Origin: Gammaproteobacteria bacterium
GTDB lineage: Bacteria; Pseudomonadota; Gammaproteobacteria; SZUA-229
Assembly: GCA_024636785.1 (NCBI GenBank)
Contig: JAGXGK010000041.1
Coordinates: forward strand, 1-57,483
Reading direction: 5' to 3'
DNA: 57,483 nt
Position numbers and translations under genes: made by a program
Part shown: piece by piece, positions 35,527-43,804 of the stretch
Layout of the letters: each line of letters opens with the position of its first letter
Numbering within the stretch: position 1 is the stretch's first letter
Notes under the pieces: generated by a model
Seen by the model: only the letters and a program-made list of their open reading frames with translations
The model's database searches: none
What the model was told of the DNA's origin: nothing

Positions 35527-35853
35527 ATGATGACTGTAGCAACAAAAAAATTTTCCTATGCACCTCGGGACTGGAGTGCCGATGATGCGGAAGCCATCGC
35601 CCGGCAAGAGAAACTTGAACTGGAAGACGATCACTGGGAGTTGATAAAGTGCCTTCAGGAGTATTACAGCAAGAACGAGTTCCCCAAGCTGCGTGGTGCC
35701 ACCGATGCGCTGGAGGAGAAGTTTCACAACAAAGGCGGCATGAAATACCTGCATAAACTGCTACCGGAAGGCCCTATTGCGCAGGGTTGCAAGCTGGCAG
35801 GCTTGAAAGTACCCGCGGGCTCTGTTGATCCATCCTTTGGCAGTAGCGCCTGA
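35527..35853 (+). CDS. DsrC/TusE-family sulfur-relay-like protein lacking the terminal Cys
   Basis: DsrC and TusE carry sulfur on C-terminal cysteines. The ATG at 35527 is chosen because ACGGAGA lies just upstream; the open frame reaches back to 35506. The 108-residue protein matches the family from YAPRDWSADDA to LLPEGPIAQGCKLAGL. It keeps the upstream Cys of the arm (QGC) but ends PAGSVDPSFGSSA where DsrC and TusE have the essential penultimate Cys. It resembles the DsrC-like group thought to be regulatory rather than sulfur carriers (family knowledge, recalled). It is a lone gene with its own terminator. Confidence 0.85.
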   Translation: MMTVATKKFSYAPRDWSADDAEAIARQEKLELEDDHWELIKCLQEYYSKNEFPKLRGATDALEEKFHNKGGMKYLHKLLPEGPIAQGCKLAGLKVPAGSVDPSFGSSA

Positions 35854-35862
35854 TTAAACCGT

Positions 35863-35891
35863 AAAAAAACCCGGCCAAGCCGGGTTTTTTT
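35863..35891. terminator. Bidirectional intrinsic terminator
   Basis: A perfect 13-bp stem (35863-35875 with 35879-35891) around CAA has A7 at one end and T7 at the other. It ends the DsrC-like gene and the convergent rpmB-rpmG transcript. Confidence 0.93.
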
Positions 35892-35916
35892 ATCAAGCCT
35901 GAAAAACAGCACAGAC

Positions 35917-36072
35917 TTATTTGATCTTTGCTTCCTTGTACATCACGTGCTTACGAACAACCGGGTCGAATTTCTTCAGCTCCAGTTTTTCCGGCATGGT
36001 GCGTTTGTTCTTGGTAGTGGTGTAAAAATGACCGGTCTCAGCCGATGAAACCATCTTAATTTTGTCGCGCAT
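35917..36072 (-). CDS. rpmG: 50S ribosomal protein L33
   Basis: A 51-residue basic protein, [19 protein letters not shown] to [11 protein letters not shown], matching the cysteine-free L33 form of gammaproteobacteria. GGAG (36081-36084 on the complementary strand) precedes the ATG by about 8 bases. It lies 24 bp after rpmB, the classic rpmBG pair. The missing zinc-binding cysteines indicate the C-minus type, which does not need zinc. Confidence 0.95.
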   Translation of the reverse strand: MRDKIKMVSSAETGHFYTTTKNKRTMPEKLELKKFDPVVRKHVMYKEAKIK

Positions 36073-36096
36073 AATAGTGTCTCCTGATTAATCGAC

Positions 36097-36333
36097 TTAA
36101 ACTTTTTCGCCGCGGGCGCGTATTTCGGCCAGCACAACGTCGATGCCCTTCTTATCGATCAGGCGCATGCCACTGGCGGTCAGGCGTAATCTCACGTAGC
36201 GGTTTTCGCTATCGACCCAGAAACGGTGATGCTGCAAATTAGGCAGGAAACGACGTCTTGTCCGGTTATGGGCATGAGATACGTTATTGCCGGACATAGG
36301 CCGTTTACCGGTGACTTGGCATACTCTGGACAT
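36097..36333 (-). CDS. rpmB: 50S ribosomal protein L28
   Basis: The true start is the ATG at 36333 ([16 protein letters not shown]) with GGAG 8 bases upstream. The open frame runs 43 codons further but those are not L28. The 78-residue length and the [16 protein letters not shown] segment are typical of proteobacterial L28. Only one Cys is present, so this is again a zinc-free form. Confidence 0.96.
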   Translation of the reverse strand: MSRVCQVTGKRPMSGNNVSHAHNRTRRRFLPNLQHHRFWVDSENRYVRLRLTASGMRLIDKKGIDVVLAEIRARGEKV

Positions 36334-36397
36334 CTTTCTAACTCCAATAAGATATAAAACATCGCTGCAAACAGCAGGCGATTCAAAATAGCCGGCA

Positions 36398-36426
36398 ATT
36401 CTAGCCGAGAAAGTTCGGCGTGACAA
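36398..36426 (-). promoter_or_regulatory. Sigma-70 promoter of rpmB-rpmG
   Basis: On the minus strand TTGTCA and TAGAAT are separated by exactly 17 bases. The start of transcription would fall about 55 bases before the rpmB start codon. Confidence 0.7.
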
Positions 36427-36481
36427 GTACTGTCTGGCAAGACCGGTTCGATGCAAACGCATTCAGCTGTTGCGGTGAGAA

Positions 36482-36490
36482 TGGTATAGT
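36482..36490 (+). promoter_or_regulatory. Possible extended -10 element for folB
   Basis: TGGTATAGT matches an extended -10 box (TGn followed by TATAGT) about 33 bases before the folB ATG. No good -35 is seen, which is tolerated for extended -10 promoters. Confidence 0.4.
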
Positions 36491-36522
36491 TGCGGCTTTA
36501 TTTAACCGGAAATTGAGTGAAT

Positions 36523-36885
36523 ATGTCTGTGGATACTGTATTTATCGAAGACCTGCGCATCGAGACCATCATTGGCATTTATGACTGGGAGCGGGAAATC
36601 AGGCAGATCGTCAGCATAGACCTGGAAATGGCGACAGATAACAGCAAAGCTGCGGCCACCGAGAGCATCGATGATGCTCTAAACTACAAGGCGGTGGCTA
36701 AACGGCTGATCCAGTTTGTCGAAGACAGCGAGTTCCAGCTGGTGGAAACTATGGCCGAGCGCATCGGTGAAATCGTCCTCAATGAATTCAATGTGCCGTG
36801 GATGCGGCTGAAACTGAGCAAGCCGGGCGCGGTCACCGGCTCCAAAGCCGTCGGCGTCATCATCGAACGCGGTGAGCGGGGCTGA
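36523..36885 (+). CDS. folB: Dihydroneopterin aldolase
   Basis: Cleaves dihydroneopterin to 6-hydroxymethyldihydropterin in folate synthesis. The ATG at 36523 (MSVDTVFIEDLRIETIIG) fits the family start; a GTG at 36517 is possible. The 120-residue protein has the active-site Glu in IGIYDWERE and the conserved KLSKPGAV segment near the C-terminus. It is followed by folK one base after its stop. Confidence 0.94.
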   Translation: MSVDTVFIEDLRIETIIGIYDWEREIRQIVSIDLEMATDNSKAAATESIDDALNYKAVAKRLIQFVEDSEFQLVETMAERIGEIVLNEFNVPWMRLKLSKPGAVTGSKAVGVIIERGERG

Positions 36886-36886
36886 C

Positions 36887-37378
36887 ATGACTAAAATCTA
36901 CATTAGTCTGGGCAGCAATATCGAGCGTGAGCGCCACACCCGCGCTGGCGTCAAAGCCCTGCGCGAGTGTTTTGGCGAGCTGGAGTTGTCATCGGTGTAC
37001 GAAAGCGAGGCCGTGGGTTTTGATGGCGACGCCTTCTACAACATGGTAATTGCCTGTGAGGTCGATGAAGAGGTGCACAGTGTCAATCGCAAGTTGCGCG
37101 AAATCGAAGACGCCAATGGCCGCGAACGCACCGGGCCGAAGTTTTCGTCAAGAACGCTGGATCTGGATCTGCTGCTGTATGACGACCTCATCCTCAATGA
37201 AAACGGGCTGAAACTGCCGCGCGAGGAGATTCTGCACAACGCCTTTGTGCTCTGGCCGCTGGCGGAGATTGCGCCGCAGCGGGTGCATCCCGAAGTCGGC
37301 AAAAGCTACGCCGAACTCTGGCAGGCTTTCGACCGCAGCCGGGAAAACCTGAAGCCCATCCATTTTGATTTTGCCTGA
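36887..37378 (+). CDS. folK: Hydroxymethyldihydropterin pyrophosphokinase
   Basis: Transfers pyrophosphate from ATP to the folB product. The ATG at 36887 (MTKIYISLGSNIERE) is preferred over the GTG at 36872, which overlaps folB. The 163-residue length fits. It has the ISLGSN motif and the RTLDLDLLLYDD metal- and ATP-binding block. It follows folB directly, so both probably share ribosomes. Confidence 0.95.
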   Translation: MTKIYISLGSNIERERHTRAGVKALRECFGELELSSVYESEAVGFDGDAFYNMVIACEVDEEVHSVNRKLREIEDANGRERTGPKFSSRTLDLDLLLYDDLILNENGLKLPREEILHNAFVLWPLAEIAPQRVHPEVGKSYAELWQAFDRSRENLKPIHFDFA

Positions 37379-37413
37379 AGCAAGATAAGCCCAGAGACTA
37401 GAGACGCTTACGA

Positions 37414-38190
37414 ATGATCATTACGCTTTCACCCTCCAAGGGTCAGGAGTTTGCAACCCCGGCCAAAACTAAGCAGCACAGCATTCCTGATGATCTGGAC
37501 GATTCGAAACTGCTGATCAGGGAAATGCGCAAGGTAAGTGCCGACGAATTGCAGGCCATGATGAGTGTCAGCGAAAATATCGCCACGCTCAATGTCGAGC
37601 GCTATAAAAAATTCAAAACCCCGTTCACGCCGGACAATGCCAAACAGGCCATCTTTGCCTTCAAGGGCGATGTCTATAGCGGCATCAAGATTGAAGATTT
37701 CAGCGCCGATGATCTGGCCTATGCGCAGCAGCATCTGCGCATTCTTTCGGGGCTGTATGGCTGCCTGCGCCCGCTTGATCTGATTCAGCCGTATCGACTG
37801 GAGATGAAAACCAGGGTGAAAAACCCGCGCGGGGACAATCTCTACCAGTTCTGGGGTGAACGCATCACCGACAGCCTCAACCGTGAACTGGCCAAACAGC
37901 AGGAGCCGGTGCTGATCAATCTCGCCTCCAACGAATATTTCAAATCGGTGAAGCCGAAGTTTCTGCAAGGCCGATTGCTCATCATTAATTTCAAGGAGAG
38001 CAAAAACGGCAAGACCCGGGTCATCTCTATTTTTGCCAAACGCGCGCGCGGCATGATGGCCGGTTACATTTTGCGCAACCGCATCGAGAAGGCGGAAGCG
38101 CTGAAAAAATTCAGGGAGGGCGGTTACCATTTTTCGAAGGCCGATTCCGACGATAAACAATGGACCTTTGTGCGTCCACAACCGGAGTGA
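37414..38190 (+). CDS. yaaA: YaaA-family peroxide stress protein
   Basis: The 258-residue protein belongs to the YaaA (DUF328) family, whose E. coli member limits free iron during hydrogen peroxide stress and binds DNA. It has the N-terminal LSPSKG motif, the segment FKGDVYSG, LSGLYGCLRPLDLI and the C-terminal FAKRARGMMA. It lies 35 bp after folK on the same strand and just before a TusA-like gene. Confidence 0.94.
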   Translation: MIITLSPSKGQEFATPAKTKQHSIPDDLDDSKLLIREMRKVSADELQAMMSVSENIATLNVERYKKFKTPFTPDNAKQAIFAFKGDVYSGIKIEDFSADDLAYAQQHLRILSGLYGCLRPLDLIQPYRLEMKTRVKNPRGDNLYQFWGERITDSLNRELAKQQEPVLINLASNEYFKSVKPKFLQGRLLIINFKESKNGKTRVISIFAKRARGMMAGYILRNRIEKAEALKKFREGGYHFSKADSDDKQWTFVRPQPE

Positions 38191-38195
38191 GTCTG

Positions 38196-38435
38196 ATGGA
38201 CGACGAATCAATCGCCTGTGACATGTATGCGGATATCTCCGGTGCGGATTGCAGCGCAACCTCTTCTAAACTGGCCGAGGCGCTCGAAGCGCTGGAGCCG
38301 GGTAAGGTGCTGATGGCGGTCGCGCGCAAGGATGCGCTGCAATGTGATGTTCCCGACTATTGCCGGCAGATGAACCTGGAACTGGTTAATCAGGGCGAAG
38401 ATGAGCAGCAGTTTTATTTTCTAATCAGGAAGTGA
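38196..38435 (+). CDS. TusA-like protein with altered active-site motif
   Basis: The start at 38196 (MDDESIACDM) is chosen because GGAG lies about 10 bases upstream, at the yaaA stop. The 79-residue protein follows the TusA fold: YADISGADC, then LAEALEALEPGKVLMAV, DVPDYC and FYFLIRK. TusA proteins carry persulfide on a Cys in a CPxP motif; here the motif is CSAT, so the Cys is kept but both prolines are gone. It may have a different partner or no sulfur transfer role. It sits in the folB-folK-yaaA unit. Confidence 0.75.
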   Translation: MDDESIACDMYADISGADCSATSSKLAEALEALEPGKVLMAVARKDALQCDVPDYCRQMNLELVNQGEDEQQFYFLIRK

Positions 38436-38604
38436 CACACGGAAAAGACCGCTGATCCCCTCAGTGAATCGGAGCGAGTAACGTCACCGGATGCAATCAA
38501 TCGCAGAGTCTTCATTGATATTTTTCAATGCACAGGAAAACGCGCGCCGGTAGTGTTCACCCTGATGTTGCAGAATAATTTGATAAAAAAAGGAAACCCT
38601 CCCG

Positions 38605-39714
38605 ATGTTAAATGCGCAAATTTTGTACAGTAAGTATGGCCAGTCTGTATGGCTTGATTATATTGATAGAAACCTGGTGGATCGAGGCGGCCTCAAGATA
38701 CTGGTGGACGAAGGGGTGCGAGGGGTTACCAGCAACCCCACTATTTTTCACAAGGCGATTACCGGCAGTGCGGATTATGACGAAGACATTCTGGATCTGG
38801 CGGAAGCTGGCGAAGGTATGGAAGAAGAGACACTGTTCCAGTGGCTGGCCATCAAGGATGTGCGCATGGCGGCGGATATTCTGCAGGCGGTCTATCTCAG
38901 CAGCAAAGAGCGGGATGGTTTCGTTAGTCTGGAGGTCTCCCCGCATCTGGCCATGGATGCTGAAGCGACTATTGAAGCGGCGCGCCATCTATGGAAAATT
39001 GTCGACCGTCCCAATCTCATGATCAAGATACCGGCGACGAAAGCCGGTCTGTCTGCGATTGAACAGCTTACGGCCGAAGGCATTAATGTGAATGCCACCC
39101 TGCTGTTCTCGGTGGAACGCTATAAAGAGGTGATAGAGGCGCATCGTCGTGGGCTGTCGAAAAATGAAAATCCGGGCAAGATCGCTTCAGTGGCATCCTT
39201 TTTCCTGAGCCGTATCGACACCAAAGTGGATGATGCCCTGGACAAGCTGGGCTCCGCCGAAGCGCGGCAACTGAAAGGGCGCATCGCCATCGCCAACGCA
39301 AAGATGGCCTATAAATATTTCAAGGCCTTTGTTAACTACCCGGCATTTCGAGCCGAGCGTGAGCGCGGCGCGCATGTTCAGCGCCCGCTCTGGGCCAGCA
39401 CCGGTACCAAAAATCCGGCCTATTCAGATGTGATGTATGTAGAGTCGCTCATCGGTGCGGATACGGTAAATACCTTGCCCCCGAAAACGCTGGATGCAAT
39501 GCAGGCGCACGCAGAACTGTATACCACACTGGAAACGGGGATCGAAGAGGCGCGAGAAAACCTCGAGGCACTGGCTGCGCTCGGCATTAATCTGAACCAG
39601 ATCACGCAGGAGCTGGAAGAGGAGGGGGTGAAGAAATTTGCCGACTCCTATGACCAGCTGATGGCAGGGCTTAAGCAGAAGCGTTTCGAACTGACCAGGC
39701 GGTACGCGGGCTGA
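38605..39714 (+). CDS. tal: Transaldolase
   Basis: Moves a dihydroxyacetone unit between sugar phosphates in the pentose phosphate pathway. The 369-residue protein is of the longer bacterial type. It has GVTSNPTIF near the N-terminus, the Schiff-base Lys in LMIKIPAT near residue 141, and the WASTGTKNPAYSD segment. It is a single gene; the partner tkt lies at the left end of the window. The upstream spacer 38436-38604 holds no recognisable gene. Confidence 0.95.
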   Translation: MLNAQILYSKYGQSVWLDYIDRNLVDRGGLKILVDEGVRGVTSNPTIFHKAITGSADYDEDILDLAEAGEGMEEETLFQWLAIKDVRMAADILQAVYLSSKERDGFVSLEVSPHLAMDAEATIEAARHLWKIVDRPNLMIKIPATKAGLSAIEQLTAEGINVNATLLFSVERYKEVIEAHRRGLSKNENPGKIASVASFFLSRIDTKVDDALDKLGSAEARQLKGRIAIANAKMAYKYFKAFVNYPAFRAERERGAHVQRPLWASTGTKNPAYSDVMYVESLIGADTVNTLPPKTLDAMQAHAELYTTLETGIEEARENLEALAALGINLNQITQELEEEGVKKFADSYDQLMAGLKQKRFELTRRYAG

Positions 39715-40022
39715 TAACAGCCGGCGGAGTGGTTTTACGGTGCGCAGCTAAAAATAACAGTAACCAGTAATATCCATTTAAACAACGTTTACAGCAATCT
39801 GAGTATGCGTTTGGCGTGTACCGGATTGCTGGTGTCACCACTCTTTTTTCATTGATCTCCTTCAATTCTATACTCTGGATTCTGGATTTGTGCCGACCTC
39901 CTCTGGCGCAAGCCGGTGTCGCTGTCCGCCAATTTCCCGAAGCCGCAAAAATAAAAGATGTTATATTGACGGGCGTGTTCTGAGGCACAATGGACACCCG
40001 TTACTGTCAGGGGAGAATCGCA
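39715..40022. other. Spacer without a recognised gene
   Basis: The 308-bp stretch after transaldolase has no convincing frame, terminator or repeat. A short AACAACGTTT palindromic word near 39781 is too small to interpret. Confidence 0.4.
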
Positions 40023-40289
40023 ATGAACGAGCAGAAAATACCGGTCCGCGTGACCGAAACCGACAAGGTCATGGATGTGGTGGTCTACAGCAAACGCCCG
40101 GAGAAAATAGAAGTGATGCTGGGTGAGGGCGTGCATAGCGTCAAGTGCGAGCTGATGCCCACACCCAGTGGCGCGGCCTATGTGGGATCGGCCATGGGGC
40201 GAGAAATAGTCTACGAACGCAGTCGCGAACAGGTGCAAGCCGATGTCGAGGTAGAAACCCATGACTACCGTGATTCACGGCGACGTTAG
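40023..40289 (+). CDS. Conserved hypothetical protein
   Basis: No named family. The ATG at 40023 (MNEQKIPVRVTETD) is chosen because GGGGAGA lies 8-9 bases upstream; the frame extends back to 39990. The 88-residue protein is soluble and mostly beta: VMDVVVYSKRPEKIEVML, VHSVKCELMPTPSGAAYVG, then a helical basic tail GREIVYERSREQVQADVE. The pattern looks conserved rather than random. No partner gene is apparent. Confidence 0.7.
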   Translation: MNEQKIPVRVTETDKVMDVVVYSKRPEKIEVMLGEGVHSVKCELMPTPSGAAYVGSAMGREIVYERSREQVQADVEVETHDYRDSRRR

Positions 40290-40514
40290 GAGGCTGCCGG
40301 ATCCGGCTAGGAACTGCCGGGCTGGAGCGATATCACCGGCGGCATTGCGGCTGGTGCTGAAACCAAATGGCGCAGCGGCGGTCGTATCTCAGTTGATGTA
40401 AAAAATTTCGAGCAGTGTGACTGAAAAAATCCAAAACCGGTGTGTCCTGCCTCACTGCCGAAGGCTGTGCCGGCATGGGTGAGGTCTGAAGCAACGCTGA
40501 CAGAGATAACCAAA

Positions 40515-40895
40515 ATGGCGACAAGCGAACTGATTGAGATGCTGGGCAAACCTATACAGTTGCACCTGTCCAGCTCGGCAGAGAAAAAGCTGGCTGAGAT
40601 AGAGCAGCCATTATGCCTGGAAATGGAGCTCTATTTCAGCTGCCTTATCCGCAAGCAGGTGAGGGTGCGCGATGAACTCAGCAGCCCGTTCAGGGTGGAG
40701 GCCTCCGAGAAACTGAAAATCGGCTTTCGTCCGGTGATGACCAAAAATTGCAGCGTCAGTGGCTGTGACGGCGAGGCACCGCCACTGAGCGATTTCCCGA
40801 TTGAAAAACCCGAGCGGTACATTCCGCACTGGCTGAAACTCGATTTCAGAAAAGGTCAGTGGTGGAGCGAGTTTGGTTACGCGCCGCCACCGTAA
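40515..40895 (+). CDS. Conserved hypothetical protein
   Basis: No named family. The likely start is the ATG at 40515 (MATSELIEMLG), which gives 126 residues; the open frame runs back to 40440 and the ribosome-binding site is weak at either. The protein is soluble. It has CLEMELYFSCLIRKQVRV near residues 35-52, a FRPVMTKNCSVSGCDG segment with a CxxxxxC pair, DFPIEKPERYIPHWLKLD and a Trp/Pro-rich end. The cysteines could bind metal. Confidence 0.65.
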   Translation: MATSELIEMLGKPIQLHLSSSAEKKLAEIEQPLCLEMELYFSCLIRKQVRVRDELSSPFRVEASEKLKIGFRPVMTKNCSVSGCDGEAPPLSDFPIEKPERYIPHWLKLDFRKGQWWSEFGYAPPP

Positions 40896-40996
40896 AGCGT
40901 CAGCCATTATCGAGCTGTGCCGGTTTCATTCCGGAAAAGGCATTCTTAGTGTATTATCCCGCGATTCAAATCGGTCGTTAGTTATTGGAGGTTTTA

Positions 40997-41977
40997 GTGT
41001 TTCGTTTATTTAGTCGGATTACAGGTGGCTCGCCGGGCAAGGTAGTGGGCGCAGCATTGCTGAGTTTTTTCCTGATTTCATGCAGCGACACCGACGGCCC
41101 TCCTGAAGATATCTTTGGTATGGCTGCCAGCGGCGCGCCGATAGTAGGCATGGTGTACGTGGTGGATGCAGCAGGCGTTGAGATCAGCAAGGTTATCAAT
41201 ATCGATGGTTCCTATAAAATGGATGTCAGAAAAATGACCGCGCCGTTTATCCTGAAAGCGGTCCCTGATAATGGCACCGGTTCCGATCTGTACTCCTTCG
41301 CCGAGCAGGCCAATGTCACGGCAAATCTCACCCCGCTGACCAACCTTGCCCTGTTTATTGCCAACGGCAATGCCGATCCCGCTGTTCTGTACGATGAATG
41401 GGTGAGTACCTTTGTCGATATAACTGCCACAGAGGTTAAAGTGGCGCAGGCTACCGTTAACGCAAACCTCAGCACCCCGCTCACCGCTTTCGCGCTGGAC
41501 CCCTTCGCCTACGATTTTGTCGGAACCCGATTTACCGCCAACGGCACCGGTATCGACGGCCTGCTGGATGCGATGACGCTGGATATTTCGGGCGGAGTCA
41601 TTGACCTCTCTATTGCCGGTCTGGATCCGCTGACTTTTAATACGGCCATTGCGACCACTGAATATGATATCGGCGCAGACAGCGTTGCGGTGGCGGGCAA
41701 CTATACCCTGAGACTGGTTGTAACCGTTGAAGGCGTGACGACGCGTGATGTCTACCTTACCGTCAATTTCCCCGCCGACTCCCTGCCCACAGTGTACGAT
41801 GCCAAAATTGTTGAAGATATGTTTATCAGCTTTTATGGCACTACCGGAACGATTGTCATCAATGACACCAGCGTAACCACTGATGTGGATACATTAACCA
41901 CCATTGATGCCACAATTACCACGCCGGATGGCGTTGATGATTATATTGCCACCTACACCTTCACGTTGAATCCATAA
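40997..41977 (+). CDS. Hypothetical lipoprotein
   Basis: The GTG at 40997 is chosen because GGAGG lies 5 bases upstream. The 326-residue protein has a lipoprotein signal peptide with lipobox LISC near residue 29, followed by SDTDGPPED; Asp three residues after the Cys does not clearly signal inner-membrane retention. The mature part is Ala, Thr, Val and Asp-rich, predicted beta-sandwich, with an N-terminal segment like a carboxypeptidase-regulatory or Ig-like module (GAPIVGMVYVVDAAGVEIS). The substrate or partner is unknown. Confidence 0.75.
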   Translation: MFRLFSRITGGSPGKVVGAALLSFFLISCSDTDGPPEDIFGMAASGAPIVGMVYVVDAAGVEISKVINIDGSYKMDVRKMTAPFILKAVPDNGTGSDLYSFAEQANVTANLTPLTNLALFIANGNADPAVLYDEWVSTFVDITATEVKVAQATVNANLSTPLTAFALDPFAYDFVGTRFTANGTGIDGLLDAMTLDISGGVIDLSIAGLDPLTFNTAIATTEYDIGADSVAVAGNYTLRLVVTVEGVTTRDVYLTVNFPADSLPTVYDAKIVEDMFISFYGTTGTIVINDTSVTTDVDTLTTIDATITTPDGVDDYIATYTFTLNP

Positions 41978-41999
41978 CGTAGTGGTGTGATATAAAACC

Positions 42000-42230
42000 T
42001 TTTTTCACCGCAGAGGAAACCTTGTTTTTTTTGTTAAACCTATCCTGGGTTTTATAAGACGTCTTGTGTGCCGTATGTTTTTATATTCAGGCAAAGGCTT
42101 TTTCACCGCTAAGGTGCAGAGCAAAATCCTTCTTTTATAAAACAAACTAAAAAAGATTTTCTCTGCGTTCTTTGCGACCTCTGCGGTGAAAAAGCCCTTG
42201 CCCTAAATATAAAATCATAGCCTCTGCGGT
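42000..42230. repeat. Cluster of TTCACCGCAGAGG/CCTCTGCGGTGAA repeats
   Basis: Several related copies occur in the 297-bp spacer 41978-42274: near 42003-42021, 42090-42120, 42161-42202 and 42228-42237. The second and third are inverted to each other (GGCTTTTTCACCGC and GCGGTGAAAAAGCC). A further copy lies at 15808-15842 and a related ATCTGCGTTGATCTGCG-type sequence near 24733. These sequences are, from recollection, scattered in many environmental bacteria, with no known function. Confidence 0.6.
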
Positions 42231-42274
42231 AAACAGTTTTACTCACTAACACAACCATCCAAATTCAGACGCAT

Positions 42275-42913
42275 TCAAGCATGGTAAAGCATGCCCCAGT
42301 TCCAGACTTTTATCGGTGTTTTATTGCTCAGGGCAAAGTGCTCGACCTGCATCTCCTGCAGGTTGAGTATCGAGCAGTTGTGGTTGAACAAGGTGCTGCC
42401 GGGGTTGATCAGTAAAATCTCACCCAGTTGTTCGCAAAGAATCTGATGGGTGTGGCCGACGATCAGGATATCCGCATTCAGGTTTTTCAGTTCATTCGTC
42501 CAGAATAACTTTCTGTCCGCATAAACCTCGCCTTCGGGGTCGAGTAGTTTGATGCCGCCGTGTTCCAGATCGGGCGGGCTGGCGTGCACTACGTACAGGC
42601 GCTTGCCTTCAACATTTAATTCAAGATGGGAAGGCAGAGCATTAAAAAACGGTTTCAGTTTTGCTTCGTTCTGACCGGCATGGTCTTCCTCTGACCAGTG
42701 ATCGTGATTGCCTGAAATCATCAGGACATCGTGAGCCTGCAAAAGATCGATTAACGGCGCGACATCATGCTCAATTTTCTCTTCACCATAACCGGCAATG
42801 TCACCGGCGCAGATAATCATGTCGACCTGCTCATGCGCAAAAATAGCCAGCGCTTCCTGTAGCGGCACTAAGGTTGAATGCAGATCACTGATGAGGCCGA
42901 TTTTGGTGGGCAT
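42275..42913 (-). CDS. Metallophosphoesterase (YfcE-like)
   Basis: The 212-residue protein has the calcineurin-type motifs: ISDLHST, CAGDIAGYG, SGNHDH near residue 67 and a GHTH motif near 152. It belongs to the YfcE/MJ0936 phosphodiesterase group with unknown natural substrate. It ends next to the repeat cluster and starts 9 bp after the SDR gene stop, so the two are probably co-transcribed. Confidence 0.92.
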   Translation of the reverse strand: MPTKIGLISDLHSTLVPLQEALAIFAHEQVDMIICAGDIAGYGEEKIEHDVAPLIDLLQAHDVLMISGNHDHWSEEDHAGQNEAKLKPFFNALPSHLELNVEGKRLYVVHASPPDLEHGGIKLLDPEGEVYADRKLFWTNELKNLNADILIVGHTHQILCEQLGEILLINPGSTLFNHNCSILNLQEMQVEHFALSNKTPIKVWNWGMLYHA

Positions 42914-42922
42914 GGTGACGAT

Positions 42923-43693
42923 TTAGATGTTCAATGACCTGCCGCCATCCACCGGCACAATGTGGCCGGTGATGTAATCGGCGTCCCTGATAAGAAACAG
43001 AATCGCCTTGGCGATGTCTCGTGGCTCGCCGTGGCGTTTCAGTGCGGTGCGTTCGATGATGTGCTGTTTGGTGCTTTCGTCCATGTCATTGTCCGGCCAG
43101 AGGATGGCACCGGGGCCGATGCCGTTGACGCGAATCTCCGGCCCCAGCTCTTTCGCCAGAGACTGCGTGAGCATGGCCAGCCCGGCCTTGGCGGCACAAT
43201 ACACCGAATGGTTTTTCATCGGGCGGAAGGCGTGAATGTCCACCATGTTGATGATGCAGCCCCGGGTCTCTTTCAGAAAAGGCGTTGCCGCCTGCGATAA
43301 AAACAGCGGCGCTTTCAGGTTGCTGTTGATCAAATTGTGCCACTGCTCGAGGGTAATGCTGCCCACCAGTGTGGGGAAAAAGCTGGAGGCATTATTCACC
43401 AGCACATCAAGGTGGCCCCAGTGCTCAACCGCATCTTCGATGAGGGCGCCAAAGGCGTGATCATCATCCAGATCCGCCTGCACCACTGCCGCTGAGTTTT
43501 CCCGAATCTGATTGAGTTCGTAGCTGAGCTCATCCGCCTCCTGACGCGAAGAGCGATAATGAATCACGATGTTCATACCGGCATCGTGTAAAGTGCGCGC
43601 AGTGTCCGCACCGATGCGTTTCGCGCCACCAGTAATGAGGGCGACTTTTTTATTCATGGTGCTATTCGGGGTAGAATCCATCACTGTATCCAT
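42923..43693 (-). CDS. SDR-family oxidoreductase, pteridine-reductase (FolM-like) type
   Basis: The Rossmann motif is TGGAKRIG, the TGxxxRxG form used by pteridine reductases instead of the usual TGxxxGxG. NNAS, Tyr-x-x-x-Lys (YCAAK) and the GPGAILWP stretch follow. PTR1 and FolM reduce dihydrobiopterin/dihydropterin; the role here is inferred. The frame runs back to 43879, overlapping the divergent methyltransferase gene. Likely starts are the ATGs at 43693, 43681 or 43657 (MNKKVALITGG), with no clear ribosome-binding site to decide; 43693 is used here. Confidence 0.85.
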   Translation of the reverse strand: MDTVMDSTPNSTMNKKVALITGGAKRIGADTARTLHDAGMNIVIHYRSSRQEADELSYELNQIRENSAAVVQADLDDDHAFGALIEDAVEHWGHLDVLVNNASSFFPTLVGSITLEQWHNLINSNLKAPLFLSQAATPFLKETRGCIINMVDIHAFRPMKNHSVYCAAKAGLAMLTQSLAKELGPEIRVNGIGPGAILWPDNDMDESTKQHIIERTALKRHGEPRDIAKAILFLIRDADYITGHIVPVDGGRSLNI

Positions 43694-43804
43694 AGGGGCT
43701 GTATTCTCAAATGCTGCATTGTTTCGGGATCGGCATAAAAACGTCGCGCATGATAACGATTTCGCAGCACAATAATCGCACATAACGCATGAATGAACCA
43801 CACC

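Noticed and set aside
36334-36462. Longer 121-codon L28 frame
   Set aside because: L28 is normally 78 residues, the ATG at 36333 has GGAG, and the extra region contains the promoter.
40307-40549. 80-codon minus-strand frame with a signal-peptide-like start, and a plus-strand fragment ending at 40404
   Set aside because: The minus-strand frame overlaps the next plus-strand gene start; the plus fragment has no start codon. Neither shows family-like features.
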